Program-made: the position numbers and the translations under genes
The notes under the pieces: generated by a model
What the model saw: only the letters and a program-made list of their open reading frames with translations
Told to the model about the DNA's origin: nothing
Database searches by the model: none
Shown here: positions 27,763 through 36,789 of the stretch, piece by piece
How positions within the stretch are numbered: position 1 is the first letter of the stretch
Layout: the number at the start of each line of letters is the position of its first letter
Source of the DNA: Rhizobium hidalgonense
Lineage (GTDB): Bacteria > Pseudomonadota > Alphaproteobacteria > Rhizobiales > Rhizobiaceae
Length of the DNA: 64,000 nucleotides
Direction of reading: 5' to 3'
Assembly: GCF_002914525.1 (NCBI RefSeq)
Contig: NZ_LODW01000048.1
Coordinates: forward strand, 186,001-250,000

Positions 27763-29541
27763 ATGATGACATTGCTGATCATTGCCTATCTCGGAGGCGC
27801 GCTGACCATCCTCAGCCCCTGCATCCTCCCCATCCTCCCCTTCGTCTTTGCCCGTGCCGGACAGCCCTTCGTCCGAAGCACGATGCCAATGCTCACCGGC
27901 ATGGCCGCCACCTTCGCCCTCGTCGCCACCCTTGCGGCGGTCGGCGGCAGCTGGGCGATCCGCGCCAATGAATATGGCCGCCTCGCCGCGATCGTCATGC
28001 TCGGTCTTTTTGGCGTCAGCCTGCTTTCGCCGCGTTTTGCCACCACCCTTGCCCGGCCGGTCGTCGAGCTCGGAAACAATCTGCTGAACGCCTCGGGTGG
28101 TGGACGCGGCACCGCGACGGTGAAAAGCGGACTTCTTCTCGGCGTCGCCACCGGATTGCTCTGGGCGCCCTGCGCCGGACCGATCCTCGGCCTCGTTCTG
28201 ACCGGCGCCGCCCTGCAGGGCGCCAACCTGCAGACCACCTTCCTGCTCGCAGCCTATGCCGCCGGCGCCGCCAGCTCGCTTGCCGTCGCCCTGCTTGTCG
28301 GCGGCAGGATATTCGCCGCCATGAAGCGTTCCCTCGGCCTTGGCGACCGGATTCGCCAGGTCCTCGGTGCGGCCGTGCTGGCCGGCGTCGCCGTCATCGC
28401 GTTCGGTCTCGACACCACCCTGCTGTCCCGGCTTTCCTACGCCAGCACCGCATCGCTGGAACAGGCCGTGCTCGACAGGCTGCATGCAAAGCCGCTGGGC
28501 GGCCCGTCCCCCGAAGTGGCGAGCAACGAGGTGATGACCGCTGCTGCCGATGAAAAGCAGCCCTTCCGCAGCGATCTGCCCGTCGAAGGCTACGCACCTC
28601 CGCTCGACGGCGCAGTGGAATGGCTGAACTCAAAGCCTCTGACCAGTGAGCAGCTGCGCGGCAAAGTGGTACTGGTCGATTTCTGGACGTACTCCTGCAT
28701 CAACTGCATTCGCACCATCCCCTATGTCAGAGCCTGGGCGGAAAAATACGCGGATCAGGGCCTTGTGGTAATCGGCGTCCACGCCCCGGAATTCGCCTTC
28801 GAGAAAAAAATCGACAACGTCAGGAAGGCGGTCGGTGACTTCCAGATCGGCTATCCCGTCGCGATCGACAATGATTACAAAATCTGGCGCGCCTTCGAAA
28901 ACAGCTATTGGCCGGCCGCCTATCTGATCGATGCCGAGGGCCAAATCCGCTACCACCATTTCGGCGAAGGCAACTATGGCAGGACCGAGAAGGCCATTCA
29001 GGACCTGCTGCGCGAGGCCGGCAGCCAGACGACGGCAAGCGCGCCGGTCGTGCCCGACGCGAAGGGTATTGAAGCAGGTCCCGACCTCTCCAACATCCGC
29101 TCCGGCGAGACCTATCTCGGCTACGAACAGGCGGCGAATTTCGCCTCACCCGAAGGACTGCAAGCCGATACGCCGCACACCTATTCGATCACCGAACCGG
29201 GCCTCAACGGATGGGGTCTAGTCGGAACCTGGACTGTCGGCAAGGATCAGGCGATGCTCGATCAGGCCGGCGGTAGCATCACCTACCGATTCAGCGCCCG
29301 CGACCTACATCTCGTTCTTGGGCCCGGCGCCGACGGCAAATCAATCCGCTTCCAGGTGAAGATCGACGGCAAGGCGCCAGGCCCGGACCACGGCTCCGAC
29401 ATCGATGCCGACGGCAACGGTACCGTGACCGCGACCAGGCTTTACCAGCTCGTGCGCCAGTCCGGCACCGTCACCGCCCGCAACTTCGAAATCCGCTTTT
29501 TAGATTCCGGCGTCCAAGCCTACGCCTTCACATTCGGCTGA
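27763..29541 (+). CDS. DipZ-type thiol-disulfide membrane protein (CcdA-like plus thioredoxin domains)
   Basis: This 592-residue fusion comprises an N-terminal CcdA/DsbD-like membrane domain (about 1-225) with conserved Cys20 (ILSPCILPILP) and Cys137 (WAPCAGP); a periplasmic TlpA-like thioredoxin domain with Cys312-Ile-Asn-Cys315 in DFWTYSCINCIRT; and a C-terminal beta-rich domain (about 440-592), the layout of DipZ proteins. It should carry electrons from cytoplasmic thioredoxin to periplasmic targets. ATG codons at 27763 and 27766 follow AAAGGAAACG. It is divergent from the Tat-exported hydrolase and followed by another exported hydrolase. Confidence 0.9.
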   Translation: MMTLLIIAYLGGALTILSPCILPILPFVFARAGQPFVRSTMPMLTGMAATFALVATLAAVGGSWAIRANEYGRLAAIVMLGLFGVSLLSPRFATTLARPVVELGNNLLNASGGGRGTATVKSGLLLGVATGLLWAPCAGPILGLVLTGAALQGANLQTTFLLAAYAAGAASSLAVALLVGGRIFAAMKRSLGLGDRIRQVLGAAVLAGVAVIAFGLDTTLLSRLSYASTASLEQAVLDRLHAKPLGGPSPEVASNEVMTAAADEKQPFRSDLPVEGYAPPLDGAVEWLNSKPLTSEQLRGKVVLVDFWTYSCINCIRTIPYVRAWAEKYADQGLVVIGVHAPEFAFEKKIDNVRKAVGDFQIGYPVAIDNDYKIWRAFENSYWPAAYLIDAEGQIRYHHFGEGNYGRTEKAIQDLLREAGSQTTASAPVVPDAKGIEAGPDLSNIRSGETYLGYEQAANFASPEGLQADTPHTYSITEPGLNGWGLVGTWTVGKDQAMLDQAGGSITYRFSARDLHLVLGPGADGKSIRFQVKIDGKAPGPDHGSDIDADGNGTVTATRLYQLVRQSGTVTARNFEIRFLDSGVQAYAFTFG

Positions 29542-29595
29542 GCCTGAACCCGGCACTATCCCGATCCTCAACATCGACCCAAAGGAATCACACCT

Positions 29596-30354
29596 ATGAA
29601 CAGACGTCTTCTTTTCACCGCAGCCCTCGCATTTGCCACCACTACAATCGCGTTTGCAGCCGAGGCTGCCGCGGTCAAGAACATCGTGATCGTCCACGGC
29701 GCGCTGGCAGACGGCTCGGGATGGCGCAAGGCGACGGAGATTCTCGAAAAGCGCGGCTTCAACGTCACCATCGTCCAGGAGCCCCTCACCTCGCTCGATG
29801 AGGATGTCGCGGCGACGAAGCGGGTTCTCGACCTTCAGGACGGACCGATCCTGCTCGTCGGACACAGCTATGGCGGCATGGTCATCACCGAAGCCGGCAA
29901 TGATCCGAATGTCGCAGGCCTCGTCTATGTCGCGGCATTTCAGCCCGACAAGGACGAAAGCGTGCTCAGCCTCGCCAGCTCGAAGCCCACCGGCAGCATG
30001 GATATCAAGGAAACGAAGGACGGCAAATATCTCTATCTCGATCCGGCCGCCTTCGCCGCGGATTTCGCAGCCGACCTGCCGAAAGCTGAAGCCGATTTCA
30101 TGGCAAGGTCGCAGGTCTTCGTCTCAAAACAGGCCTTCGCAGCCAAGATCAATCAACCGGCCTGGCGCACCAAGCGCAGCTGGTCGATCGTCGCCACTGA
30201 CGACCGCTCCATCAACCCCGAACTCGAGCGCGACATGGCAAAACGAGCCGGCAGCGAAGTAACCGAGATCAAGGCCAGCCACGCCGTCTTCGTGTCCCAG
30301 CCGGAGAAGGTCGCCGACGCCATCGAAAAGGCAGCCAAACAAGCCGGCAAATAG
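29596..30354 (+). CDS. Exported alpha/beta hydrolase (EstC/pyrethroid-hydrolase-like)
   Basis: This 252-residue protein has a signal peptide (1-23, ending FAAEA), then the alpha/beta-hydrolase core: HGALADGSGW at 34-43 and the nucleophile elbow GHSYGG with Ser91. The catalytic His is probably in KASHAVFVSQPE near the C-terminus. It belongs to the compact esterase group that lacks a large cap domain. It starts 54 bp after the dipZ-like gene and a strong hairpin at 30378-30407 closes the unit, so the two are probably co-transcribed. The substrate is unknown. Confidence 0.87.
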   Translation: MNRRLLFTAALAFATTTIAFAAEAAAVKNIVIVHGALADGSGWRKATEILEKRGFNVTIVQEPLTSLDEDVAATKRVLDLQDGPILLVGHSYGGMVITEAGNDPNVAGLVYVAAFQPDKDESVLSLASSKPTGSMDIKETKDGKYLYLDPAAFAADFAADLPKAEADFMARSQVFVSKQAFAAKINQPAWRTKRSWSIVATDDRSINPELERDMAKRAGSEVTEIKASHAVFVSQPEKVADAIEKAAKQAGK

Positions 30355-30377
30355 CGGCAGCCGGATGGCGAAGCGAA

Positions 30378-30407
30378 TTGCCCCTCTCCACAGATGGAGA
30401 GGGGCAA
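30378..30407. terminator. Bidirectional hairpin between convergent genes
   Basis: TTGCCCCTCTCCA-CAGA-TGGAGAGGGGCAA is a perfect 13-bp stem with a 4-base loop, located between the hydrolase stop (30354) and the OmpA-like stop (30415). T tracts are short on both sides, so termination efficiency is uncertain. Confidence 0.65.
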
Positions 30408-30414
30408 AACGTCT

Positions 30415-32613
30415 TTACTGGTTGGCCGCGACCGGGCGGACCAGCGCGGTGACGCGGCGGATTGTGACGCGGCGATTTTCCTGTTCGGGGCCTACCGTAT
30501 TGACCTTCAGGTAGCGCTCGCCATAGCCCTGCGTCGCCAGGTTTTCCGGCGGGATGCCGTAGACGTCGGAGAGCACGTTGGCGACCGATTCGGCCCGCTG
30601 GTCCGAGAGGACCAGGTTGCTCTGATCGGAGCCGACGGCATCCGTATGGCCCTCAATCAGGAAGGTCTCGCTCGGATCCTTCTTCAGCACCTGGCTGATC
30701 GCGTCGGCGACCTTGCGCAGGGTGCGTGCCTGGGTCATTGGGATATCGGCGCTGCCCGTCGCGAAGGTCACCGTGTCGAGATCGATGCGGCGCACCTTGT
30801 CGCGGATACGAGCGGAATACTTCACCTCATCCAGCGAATAGACGCGCTCGACCGGCTCGACGGGCGGCTCGCTCAGGAACTCGTAATAGTCCCGGTCCGG
30901 GTCACTGCGAGTGTCGATGATGTAATCGCTGAGCGGCACGCGCAGCCGCATCGGCGGCAGGTCGGCGCCCGGATCCTCGAAATAGTCGCGGTCCGGATCC
31001 TCATACAGGTCCTGCGAGTAATAAAGCACATGCTCGCGCCCGCGGGCATCGACGCGCGACCGCTGGATGATATCACCATAGCGATTGCGGATGGTGACGA
31101 TGCGGTAGCCTTCAGGTCGCGTGATCGTCTCGCGGTAGCGATCGCCTGACAGCTCTTCGTAGCTCGGCCGCTCGCCGTCGCGCAGGAAGCGCCTATCGTC
31201 GTCGCCGCGCACGATCACCTGATTGTTGTACTGGATGATCACGCGGCCGTCGTCTTGGCTGTCGCTGTACCGAGCGCCGTCAGGGCGGGCAAATCGCGGC
31301 CGCTCGTCGAGCTTGGTGCCCTTCTCGCTGGTCACCGCTTCGAGCTTGACAGGCGCAGGCGCCTTGGTACCGGTAGCGGCCTGCGCTTCGGCATCCGAGG
31401 TCGGCACCTTGAAGTCCTGGCTGTCGGCGCGCTGCTTGTCGCGGTCGCGACGGCCTTCCCGGCCTTTGCTGCGGTCGGCATCCTTGTCGCTGTCGAGCAC
31501 GGCCGCACCGTTCTCGACCGGCAGCACGACGGTCTCATTGCTCTTGGCTGGATCTGCGGCGATCTTCTTGCGGCGCTCCAGCTCCTCGGGTGATACTTTC
31601 TCAGGCGCCGGAATGGCCTGCTCCGCCTGTTGGCCGCCGCTGGCATCGGGCAGCGGCTGGGCGGTGTCAGTCGCGGGTGCTGCCGGCTGTTCACCGGCAG
31701 GCTTTGCCGCGGTACCGTCCTTCGGCTTTTCGGCGGGTGCGACAGCAGGCGCCGCCGCCTTGCCTTCAGTCGCCTTATCTTCAGTCGCCTTGCCTTCGGT
31801 CACTTTGCCTTCGGTCGGCTTATCTGCGGGCGCTGCGGCCTCACCCTTTACCGGCTTCTTCTCTGCCGGCGCCTCGGCGGCGGGTTTTGCCTCCGGTTTG
31901 ACTTCGGGTTTGGCTTGTTCCTCGGCAGGCGTCACGGCCTCGGGCGCAGCGGTCTCGGCCTTGCCCTTGCCTTTATCCTTGCCCTGGGCCTTGTCCTGCC
32001 CTTTGGCCCGCTTGCCGCCTTCCGGCTTGGCTTCCGGCTGCGCCTGGTCCGTCTCCGGCTGCGCTTCCTTTGCTGCGGGCTGCTGTTCAGGTTGCGGCTG
32101 CGCCTCCGGCTCGGCCTGCTTCTTCGGCTTCCTCGGCTTCTCCTGCGTTACAGGCTGCTCCTGCTGCGGCGCGGCCTCCGGCATTGCCTCGGGCTGGGCT
32201 TCCTGCTTGGCCTTGCGCTCCGGCTTGCTTTCGGCCTTCGGCGCGGGCTCTTCCTTCGGCGCTTCAGCCTTTGGCGGTTCTGGCTCTGCCTTGGGTTCAG
32301 GCGCCGGTGCCTCCTTGCGCTCGGCCTTCGGCTTTTCGGCGGGCGCCTCCTTCGGCTGCTCGGCAGCGGGCGCCTGTTCGGCCGGAGCGTCTTCCTTCTG
32401 CTTCTTCTTTTTCTTCAGCAGCTCCTCCTCGGAAGGCGCATCCTGAGGCGCGTCCTGCGCCACCTCGAAGCTGCCCTGTTCAACCTGACGAACGGCTGCG
32501 GCCTCTGTCGCCACCCCGCGCGCGCTCGCCATCGCCGATGCCGGCTGCAGAGCCAGCGAAAGGGAAAGCAGCGGAAAAGCCGCACTCGCGAACAATCTTG
32601 ATTTCATGCCCAT
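30415..32613 (-). CDS. OmpA-family protein with long Ala/Pro/Lys/Glu-rich region
   Basis: This 732-residue exported protein has a signal peptide (about 1-30, ending ASAMASA), then roughly 300 residues almost entirely of Ala, Pro, Lys, Glu and Gln with short near-repeats such as TEGKV/TEGKA/TEDKA, then a charged middle segment rich in Arg, Asp and Tyr, and a C-terminal OmpA peptidoglycan-binding domain (about 605-720) containing TVTFATGSADI, IEGHTDAVGSD and LSDQRAESVANVL. It would tether the outer membrane or a periplasmic spacer to murein. The low-complexity part could span the periplasm. It is a single-gene unit. Confidence 0.87.
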   Translation of the reverse strand: MGMKSRLFASAAFPLLSLSLALQPASAMASARGVATEAAAVRQVEQGSFEVAQDAPQDAPSEEELLKKKKKQKEDAPAEQAPAAEQPKEAPAEKPKAERKEAPAPEPKAEPEPPKAEAPKEEPAPKAESKPERKAKQEAQPEAMPEAAPQQEQPVTQEKPRKPKKQAEPEAQPQPEQQPAAKEAQPETDQAQPEAKPEGGKRAKGQDKAQGKDKGKGKAETAAPEAVTPAEEQAKPEVKPEAKPAAEAPAEKKPVKGEAAAPADKPTEGKVTEGKATEDKATEGKAAAPAVAPAEKPKDGTAAKPAGEQPAAPATDTAQPLPDASGGQQAEQAIPAPEKVSPEELERRKKIAADPAKSNETVVLPVENGAAVLDSDKDADRSKGREGRRDRDKQRADSQDFKVPTSDAEAQAATGTKAPAPVKLEAVTSEKGTKLDERPRFARPDGARYSDSQDDGRVIIQYNNQVIVRGDDDRRFLRDGERPSYEELSGDRYRETITRPEGYRIVTIRNRYGDIIQRSRVDARGREHVLYYSQDLYEDPDRDYFEDPGADLPPMRLRVPLSDYIIDTRSDPDRDYYEFLSEPPVEPVERVYSLDEVKYSARIRDKVRRIDLDTVTFATGSADIPMTQARTLRKVADAISQVLKKDPSETFLIEGHTDAVGSDQSNLVLSDQRAESVANVLSDVYGIPPENLATQGYGERYLKVNTVGPEQENRRVTIRRVTALVRPVAANQ

Positions 32614-32942
32614 CGGGTATCCTCGATCCTGTTTGAGCTTCCTGAAGGCCGACAGGCCCTGCTTCCGCCCCTAGCGTCGCATTGAGGCGAAACGGCGAAA
32701 TGGCAATCGCCGAGCCGCCGATTTGTTCCGGTTCTAGGAAGCCGCGGATTAACCTCGCGTGAATGTTGCAGTCTGCCGGCGTTCATCTCGCCTGCTATTT
32801 GCACCGCCCAATTGCGATGGGATTTGTGTTGCAATTCCATGAAAAAAAGTCTGATTATCGCCGCAAGGCGGTCTTGGACCGTTGAACTGCGGCCGTCAGC
32901 CCACGAGAAAAAGAGCGACGGCTACCAACAGAGAGGATCCTC
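32614..32942. other. Intergenic region between divergent OmpA-like and binding-protein genes
   Basis: This 329-bp gap should hold the promoters of the OmpA-like gene (minus) and the amino-acid binding-protein gene (plus). I see no gene, repeat or RNA signature in it. Confidence 0.6.
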
Positions 32943-33716
32943 ATGCATATCTCCACCCGTATTTTCGCGGCAGCCTCGATCGCGGCGATGTCCCTTTTCG
33001 CCGGTTCGGCCATGGCCGATGGCGAAAAGTATGTGATCGGCACCGATTCGACCTATCCGCCCTTCGAGTTCGTCGATGCCAGCGGCACGATCCAGGGCTT
33101 CGACATCGACATCACCAAGGCGCTCTGTGCCGAGATGAAGGCCGAATGCTCCTTCGTCAGCACCGACTGGGACGGCATCATTCCGGCGCTCAACGCCAAG
33201 AAGTTCGACATGATCGTTTCCTCCATGTCGATCACGCCGGAGCGCCTCAAGCTCGTCGACTTCTCCAACAAGTACTACAACACCCCTCCGGCCATCGCCG
33301 TGCCGAAGGATTCCAAAATCACCGACGTCGCCGGCCTCAAGGGCAAGGTGATCGGCGCACAGACCTCGACGACCCATGCCAACTACGCCGAGAAGCACCT
33401 CGCCGACACCGAGTTGAAGCTTTACCCGACGGCTGACGAATACAAGCTCGACGTTTCCAGCGGCCGTGTCGATGCCGTCATCGACGACGTCGTCGTGCTT
33501 TCCGAGTGGGTCAAGTCCGACGCCGGCGCCTGCTGCAAGATCCTGACGACCCTGCCGGTCGACAAGGAAATCAACGGTAACGGCGCCGGTATCGCCATCC
33601 GTAAAGGCGATCCGCTGAAGGAAAAGCTGAACACCGCCATCGCTGCGATCCGCGCCAGCGGTGAGTACAAGAAGATCCAGGACAAGTACTTCGATTTCGA
33701 CGTTTACGGCGAATAA
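32943..33716 (+). CDS. Polar amino-acid ABC transporter substrate-binding protein
   Basis: This 257-residue SBP_bac_3 protein has a signal peptide (1-25, ending AGSAMA) and the family start YVIGTDSTYPPFEFVDASG, with the Arg-ligand region SSMSITPERLKLVDFSNKYY, as in the lysine/arginine/ornithine and octopine/histidine group. It is followed by a strong terminator-like hairpin and then two permease genes, so it is likely made in excess over the membrane parts. It carries Cys-Cys in the second lobe (GACCKIL). The exact ligand (basic amino acid or opine-like) is not resolved. Confidence 0.92.
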   Translation: MHISTRIFAAASIAAMSLFAGSAMADGEKYVIGTDSTYPPFEFVDASGTIQGFDIDITKALCAEMKAECSFVSTDWDGIIPALNAKKFDMIVSSMSITPERLKLVDFSNKYYNTPPAIAVPKDSKITDVAGLKGKVIGAQTSTTHANYAEKHLADTELKLYPTADEYKLDVSSGRVDAVIDDVVVLSEWVKSDAGACCKILTTLPVDKEINGNGAGIAIRKGDPLKEKLNTAIAAIRASGEYKKIQDKYFDFDVYGE

Positions 33717-33743
33717 GAAAATCGGTATCTGCCGATGAAAGCG

Positions 33744-33780
33744 AATGGCGGAAGGCTTGCTCTTCCGCCATTTTTGTTTG
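33744..33780 (+). terminator. Strong intrinsic terminator or attenuator after the binding-protein gene
   Basis: AATGGCGGAAG-GCTTGCT-CTTCCGCCATT forms a perfect 11-bp stem followed by TTTGTTTG. It lies 27 bp after the binding-protein stop and before the permease genes on the same strand, so partial termination would lower permease expression. Confidence 0.85.
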
Positions 33781-33829
33781 ACAAAGGTGGCAAGATTAAA
33801 ACGGCAAAAGCCGTGAGGGGAATTCACGC

Positions 33830-34636
33830 ATGGGCGGATTATTTTCCGCGCTCGGCTCCTTCTGGAGCTCACTTGTGCACATTTTCGATCCGCTATGCGG
33901 ACCCGTCGGTATCTTCACCTGGTTTGGTCAGTCGACGCTTCTTGCGTGTGGCGATACCGGCTGGGGTGACGAGATCGCGCTCGGCCTGCAGATTACCGTT
34001 TCGGTGGCGATCGTCACCTTGCCGATCGGCCTCATCATCGGTTTTCTCGTGGCGCTCGGCCAGCAGTCGGAGGAAAAGCCGCTGCGGCTGGCGGCGGGCA
34101 TATACACCACGATCTTCCGCGGCCTGCCGGAGCTGCTGACGCTCTTCATCATCTATTACGGCATGCAGATGCTGATCCAGTCTCTGCTGACCTTCGTCGG
34201 CTATGACGGACCGCCGGTCGAGATCAACGCCTTCCTCGCCGGCGTCATCGCACTGTCGGTGGTCTTCTCCGCCTACTGTTCGGAAGTGCTGCTCTCAGCC
34301 TTTCGCGCCATTCCCAATGGCCAATATGAGGCGGGATACGCGCTCGGCCTGCACCGCGGCCGGACGCTGCGCTTGATCGTCCTGCCGCAGCTCGTGCGCA
34401 TCGCATTGCCGGGCCTGACGAACCTCTGGATGGTGCTGCTGAAGGACACCTCCTACGTTTCGATCATCAGCCTTTCCGACATTCTGCGCCAGACGAGCGT
34501 CGCTGTGCGCGTGACCAAGGAACCCTTCTTCTTTTATGGCCTGGCCTGTTGCCTCTATCTGGTGCTCGCCGTCCTCTCCTCCTTCCTGCTCGTCTATGTC
34601 GACCGCTGGGCAAAGCGTTCGGAGGTCCGGCGATGA
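33830..34636 (+). CDS. Polar amino-acid ABC transporter permease 1 (HisQ/ArtQ-like)
   Basis: This 268-residue permease of the His/Glu/Gln/Arg family has about five transmembrane segments and the EAA loop YEAGYALGLHRGRTLRLIVL, where the ATPase docks. It lies after the terminator-like hairpin and overlaps the second permease by 4 bp, so the two form a heterodimeric channel. No ATPase gene follows in this operon, so the energising subunit must be encoded elsewhere. Confidence 0.92.
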   Translation: MGGLFSALGSFWSSLVHIFDPLCGPVGIFTWFGQSTLLACGDTGWGDEIALGLQITVSVAIVTLPIGLIIGFLVALGQQSEEKPLRLAAGIYTTIFRGLPELLTLFIIYYGMQMLIQSLLTFVGYDGPPVEINAFLAGVIALSVVFSAYCSEVLLSAFRAIPNGQYEAGYALGLHRGRTLRLIVLPQLVRIALPGLTNLWMVLLKDTSYVSIISLSDILRQTSVAVRVTKEPFFFYGLACCLYLVLAVLSSFLLVYVDRWAKRSEVRR

Positions 34637-35463
34637 GCTACGCTGAAACATTGATCCCGCCCCAGCCAGCCCCCCGTGCACTGGCAAAGCCAATGACGAC
34701 GGCACGCCTTGCCGGCTACATCTTCGTGGCCATTTGGGCGCTGTTTGCGGCACTGCTGATCTACACCGTCATCAATGGCTGGGATCTGGAGAAGTTCACC
34801 CGCTACGGGCCGCGTTACCTGCATGGCCTCGGGGTGACGCTTGGCCTCGTTTCCATCTCGGTCATCTGCGGCGCCGTCCTGTCGCTGCCGCTCGCCATGG
34901 CGCGCCTGTCGAACAACAGGGTGCTGAACTGGCTCGCCTATGGCTATATATATTTCTTCCGCGGCACGCCGCTGCTTGCCCAGCTGTTCCTGGTCTATTA
35001 CGGCCTGGGCGTGTTTCGGCCGCAGCTGGAGGCCGTCGGCATCTGGTGGTTCTTCCGCGACGCCTGGTATTGCGGCATCTTCGCCATGACCATCAATACC
35101 GCGGCCTATCAGGCGGAAATCCTGCGCGGCGCGATCGAAAGCGTTCCGCACGGCCAGCGCGAGGCGGCCGCGGCACTCGGCATCCACAAATTCATCGCCT
35201 TCCGCAAAATCATCCTGCCGCAGGCTCTCATCGTCGCACTTCGCCCTTATGGCAACGAGATCATCCTTTTGATCAAGGGTTCGGCGGTCGTCGCCATCAT
35301 CACCGTGCTCGACCTGATGGGCGAAACCCGCTACGCCTTCTCCCGCACCTTCGACTACCAGACCTATCTCTGGGCGGCGATCTTCTACCTCGCCATTGTT
35401 GAGGCGTTGCGCCATGTCTGGGCGTGGATCGAGCGCCGCCTGACCCGGCATCTCAAGCGCTGA
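34633..35463 (+). CDS. Polar amino-acid ABC transporter permease 2 (HisM/ArtM-like)
   Basis: This 276-residue permease has the EAA loop REAAAALGIHKFIAFRKIIL and several hydrophobic segments. The ATG at 34633 overlaps the first permease stop (ATGA); the longer upstream frame is only an extension through that gene. It pairs with permease 1. Downstream lies a palindromic repeat and then an unrelated usg gene, so the importer operon ends here without an ATPase gene. Confidence 0.92.
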   Translation: MSYAETLIPPQPAPRALAKPMTTARLAGYIFVAIWALFAALLIYTVINGWDLEKFTRYGPRYLHGLGVTLGLVSISVICGAVLSLPLAMARLSNNRVLNWLAYGYIYFFRGTPLLAQLFLVYYGLGVFRPQLEAVGIWWFFRDAWYCGIFAMTINTAAYQAEILRGAIESVPHGQREAAAALGIHKFIAFRKIILPQALIVALRPYGNEIILLIKGSAVVAIITVLDLMGETRYAFSRTFDYQTYLWAAIFYLAIVEALRHVWAWIERRLTRHLKR

Positions 35464-35464
35464 T

Positions 35465-35500
35465 GCATGACGCCCAAAACTGTGTCGCGGTTTTGGAATA
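35465..35500. repeat. Degenerate rhizobial palindromic element
   Basis: The sequence starting TGCATGACGCCCAAAAC and continuing TGTGTCGC-GGTTTTGG resembles the first hairpin of the element at 45575-45623: same ATGCATG start, CGCCC, and a stem CCAAAAC (35474-35480) / GTTTTGG (35490-35496). The closing outer arm is lost. It may act as terminator for the permease operon. Confidence 0.55.
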
Positions 35501-35676
35501 ATGAACCAGAAACCGGGGCTGGCAGCACTCTCGGAATCGTGCTGCCAAGCCCTTGATATTAAAAATCAATTGTCCTTTCATGCAGTATCTGTAAAGTTTT
35601 CGTTAACCACTCGCATGTTTCCCTATGACGTAGCGCTAATAAGCGCGCGAGTGGGAACGAGAAGAAGCGGAATACG

Positions 35677-35943
35677 ATGCACAAGGACATGGAAAAACAA
35701 CTGCAGGGCTATGGCCTGACCACCGCCCAGATCCTCTACCACCTGCCGGACCATCCGGCGATCCTGCAAAGCTACGTCTGGCAGGAATATGACCTCGCCC
35801 CCGATTTCCCCGAAATGCGCGGCTTCCTGAAATTCTGGGAAGAAAAGCTCGATGGCCCGCTGCATTCGGTGCGCTACATCCACCGCAAGCTGATCTCGGC
35901 GACCGAGTGGCGGGCGCTGAAAGGCGAGTTCATCCTGCACTGA
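35677..35943 (+). CDS. usg: Usg-family protein
   Basis: This 88-residue protein matches the alphaproteobacterial Usg family: YGLTTAQILYHLPDHPAILQ and WQEYDLAPDFPEM, with a Trp/Tyr-rich C-terminal half. Usg genes were named for a position upstream of tryptophan genes in Caulobacter, but no trp gene is near here and the function is unknown. GAAGAAGCGGAA precedes the ATG. It is monocistronic and convergent with the DUF2270 gene. Confidence 0.85.
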   Translation: MHKDMEKQLQGYGLTTAQILYHLPDHPAILQSYVWQEYDLAPDFPEMRGFLKFWEEKLDGPLHSVRYIHRKLISATEWRALKGEFILH

Positions 35944-35958
35944 GCGGCGCGCGCCACC

Positions 35959-36678
35959 TCAGACATGCGCCTCGCCTCGACCGAACTCGCCCTCGTCGCG
36001 GTCGGGGCGCAGGGCAAAGGCGAGCATGCCGAGATAGAAGGCGAGGACGATAGCAAGGACGAGAAGGCCGGGAATCGGCCCGAGCACGGCATTGTCAATG
36101 ACATAGGTCCATGATTGCGCCTGCAGCGCCGGCATGCCCTCCGTCTGCAGTTTCGGAGTTGTGATCTTCAGGCACCAGGCCAGCAGCAGGATCAGATACA
36201 TCCAGCCGTAATTGCGCTTGAGACGGCGGTGCATCGCCTCGTGATAGCTCAGCAGGAAACGCGGCTTGCGCAGGCTGCCCGCGATAACCGTTGCCCATTC
36301 GCTGCCGGCATTGGCGTCGGGCGCCATGATCTGGGCGAAATAGCAGCGCTCGACCTGTCGAATGCGGGCGCGGTAGATGTCGAAGAAGCGGTAGCGGCGC
36401 GCCTCTATCATCAGAAGCAGCGTCACCAGCATGATCCCGAAAAGCAGCACACCGTGATGCGAGGTCGGAGTCGACAGTGACACCGACAGCAGCGCCGCCA
36501 CCACGGTGATCGCCCAGTTCGACGTCCGGTCTATCCGGTCGCGCCAGCTCGTCATCCGCCCGAGTTCGCCGCGGTAATAATGGCTGAGCGAGTTGGTGAT
36601 CTCACCAGGCGTACGCGGCAGCAATGTGCGCCCGGCCTCGCCTTCCCTCGACAACGCCCTGTCTTGCTCCGATTTCAT
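35959..36678 (-). CDS. DUF2270 membrane protein
   Basis: This 239-residue protein has the DUF2270 start (PGEITNSLSHYYRGELGRMTSWRDRID) and transmembrane segments at about 45-85 (two close helices), near 155-175 and near 205-225. The ATG at 36678 follows GGAGGAAAGCC; longer in-frame openings run antisense into the methyltransferase gene and were discarded. The function is unknown; related proteins occur widely in rhizobia as single genes. It is divergent from the TPR-methyltransferase gene 111 bp away. Confidence 0.85.
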   Translation of the reverse strand: MKSEQDRALSREGEAGRTLLPRTPGEITNSLSHYYRGELGRMTSWRDRIDRTSNWAITVVAALLSVSLSTPTSHHGVLLFGIMLVTLLLMIEARRYRFFDIYRARIRQVERCYFAQIMAPDANAGSEWATVIAGSLRKPRFLLSYHEAMHRRLKRNYGWMYLILLLAWCLKITTPKLQTEGMPALQAQSWTYVIDNAVLGPIPGLLVLAIVLAFYLGMLAFALRPDRDEGEFGRGEAHV

Positions 36679-36789
36679 GGCTTTCCTCCGTCGGCTTGTT
36701 TTCGGCCATTCTGCGCCGACTGCCACGCCATTGCAAAAGATCGAAAGCGGCCTTAGAGCCATGGCTGAAACAAAGAACGGTGAAGTGCG

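Noticed and set aside
31223..32446. 407-codon plus-strand frame rich in Ser, Gly, Ala and Cys
   Set aside because: It is the complement of the Ala/Pro/Lys/Glu-rich region of the OmpA-like gene; its composition is a by-product of that repeat.
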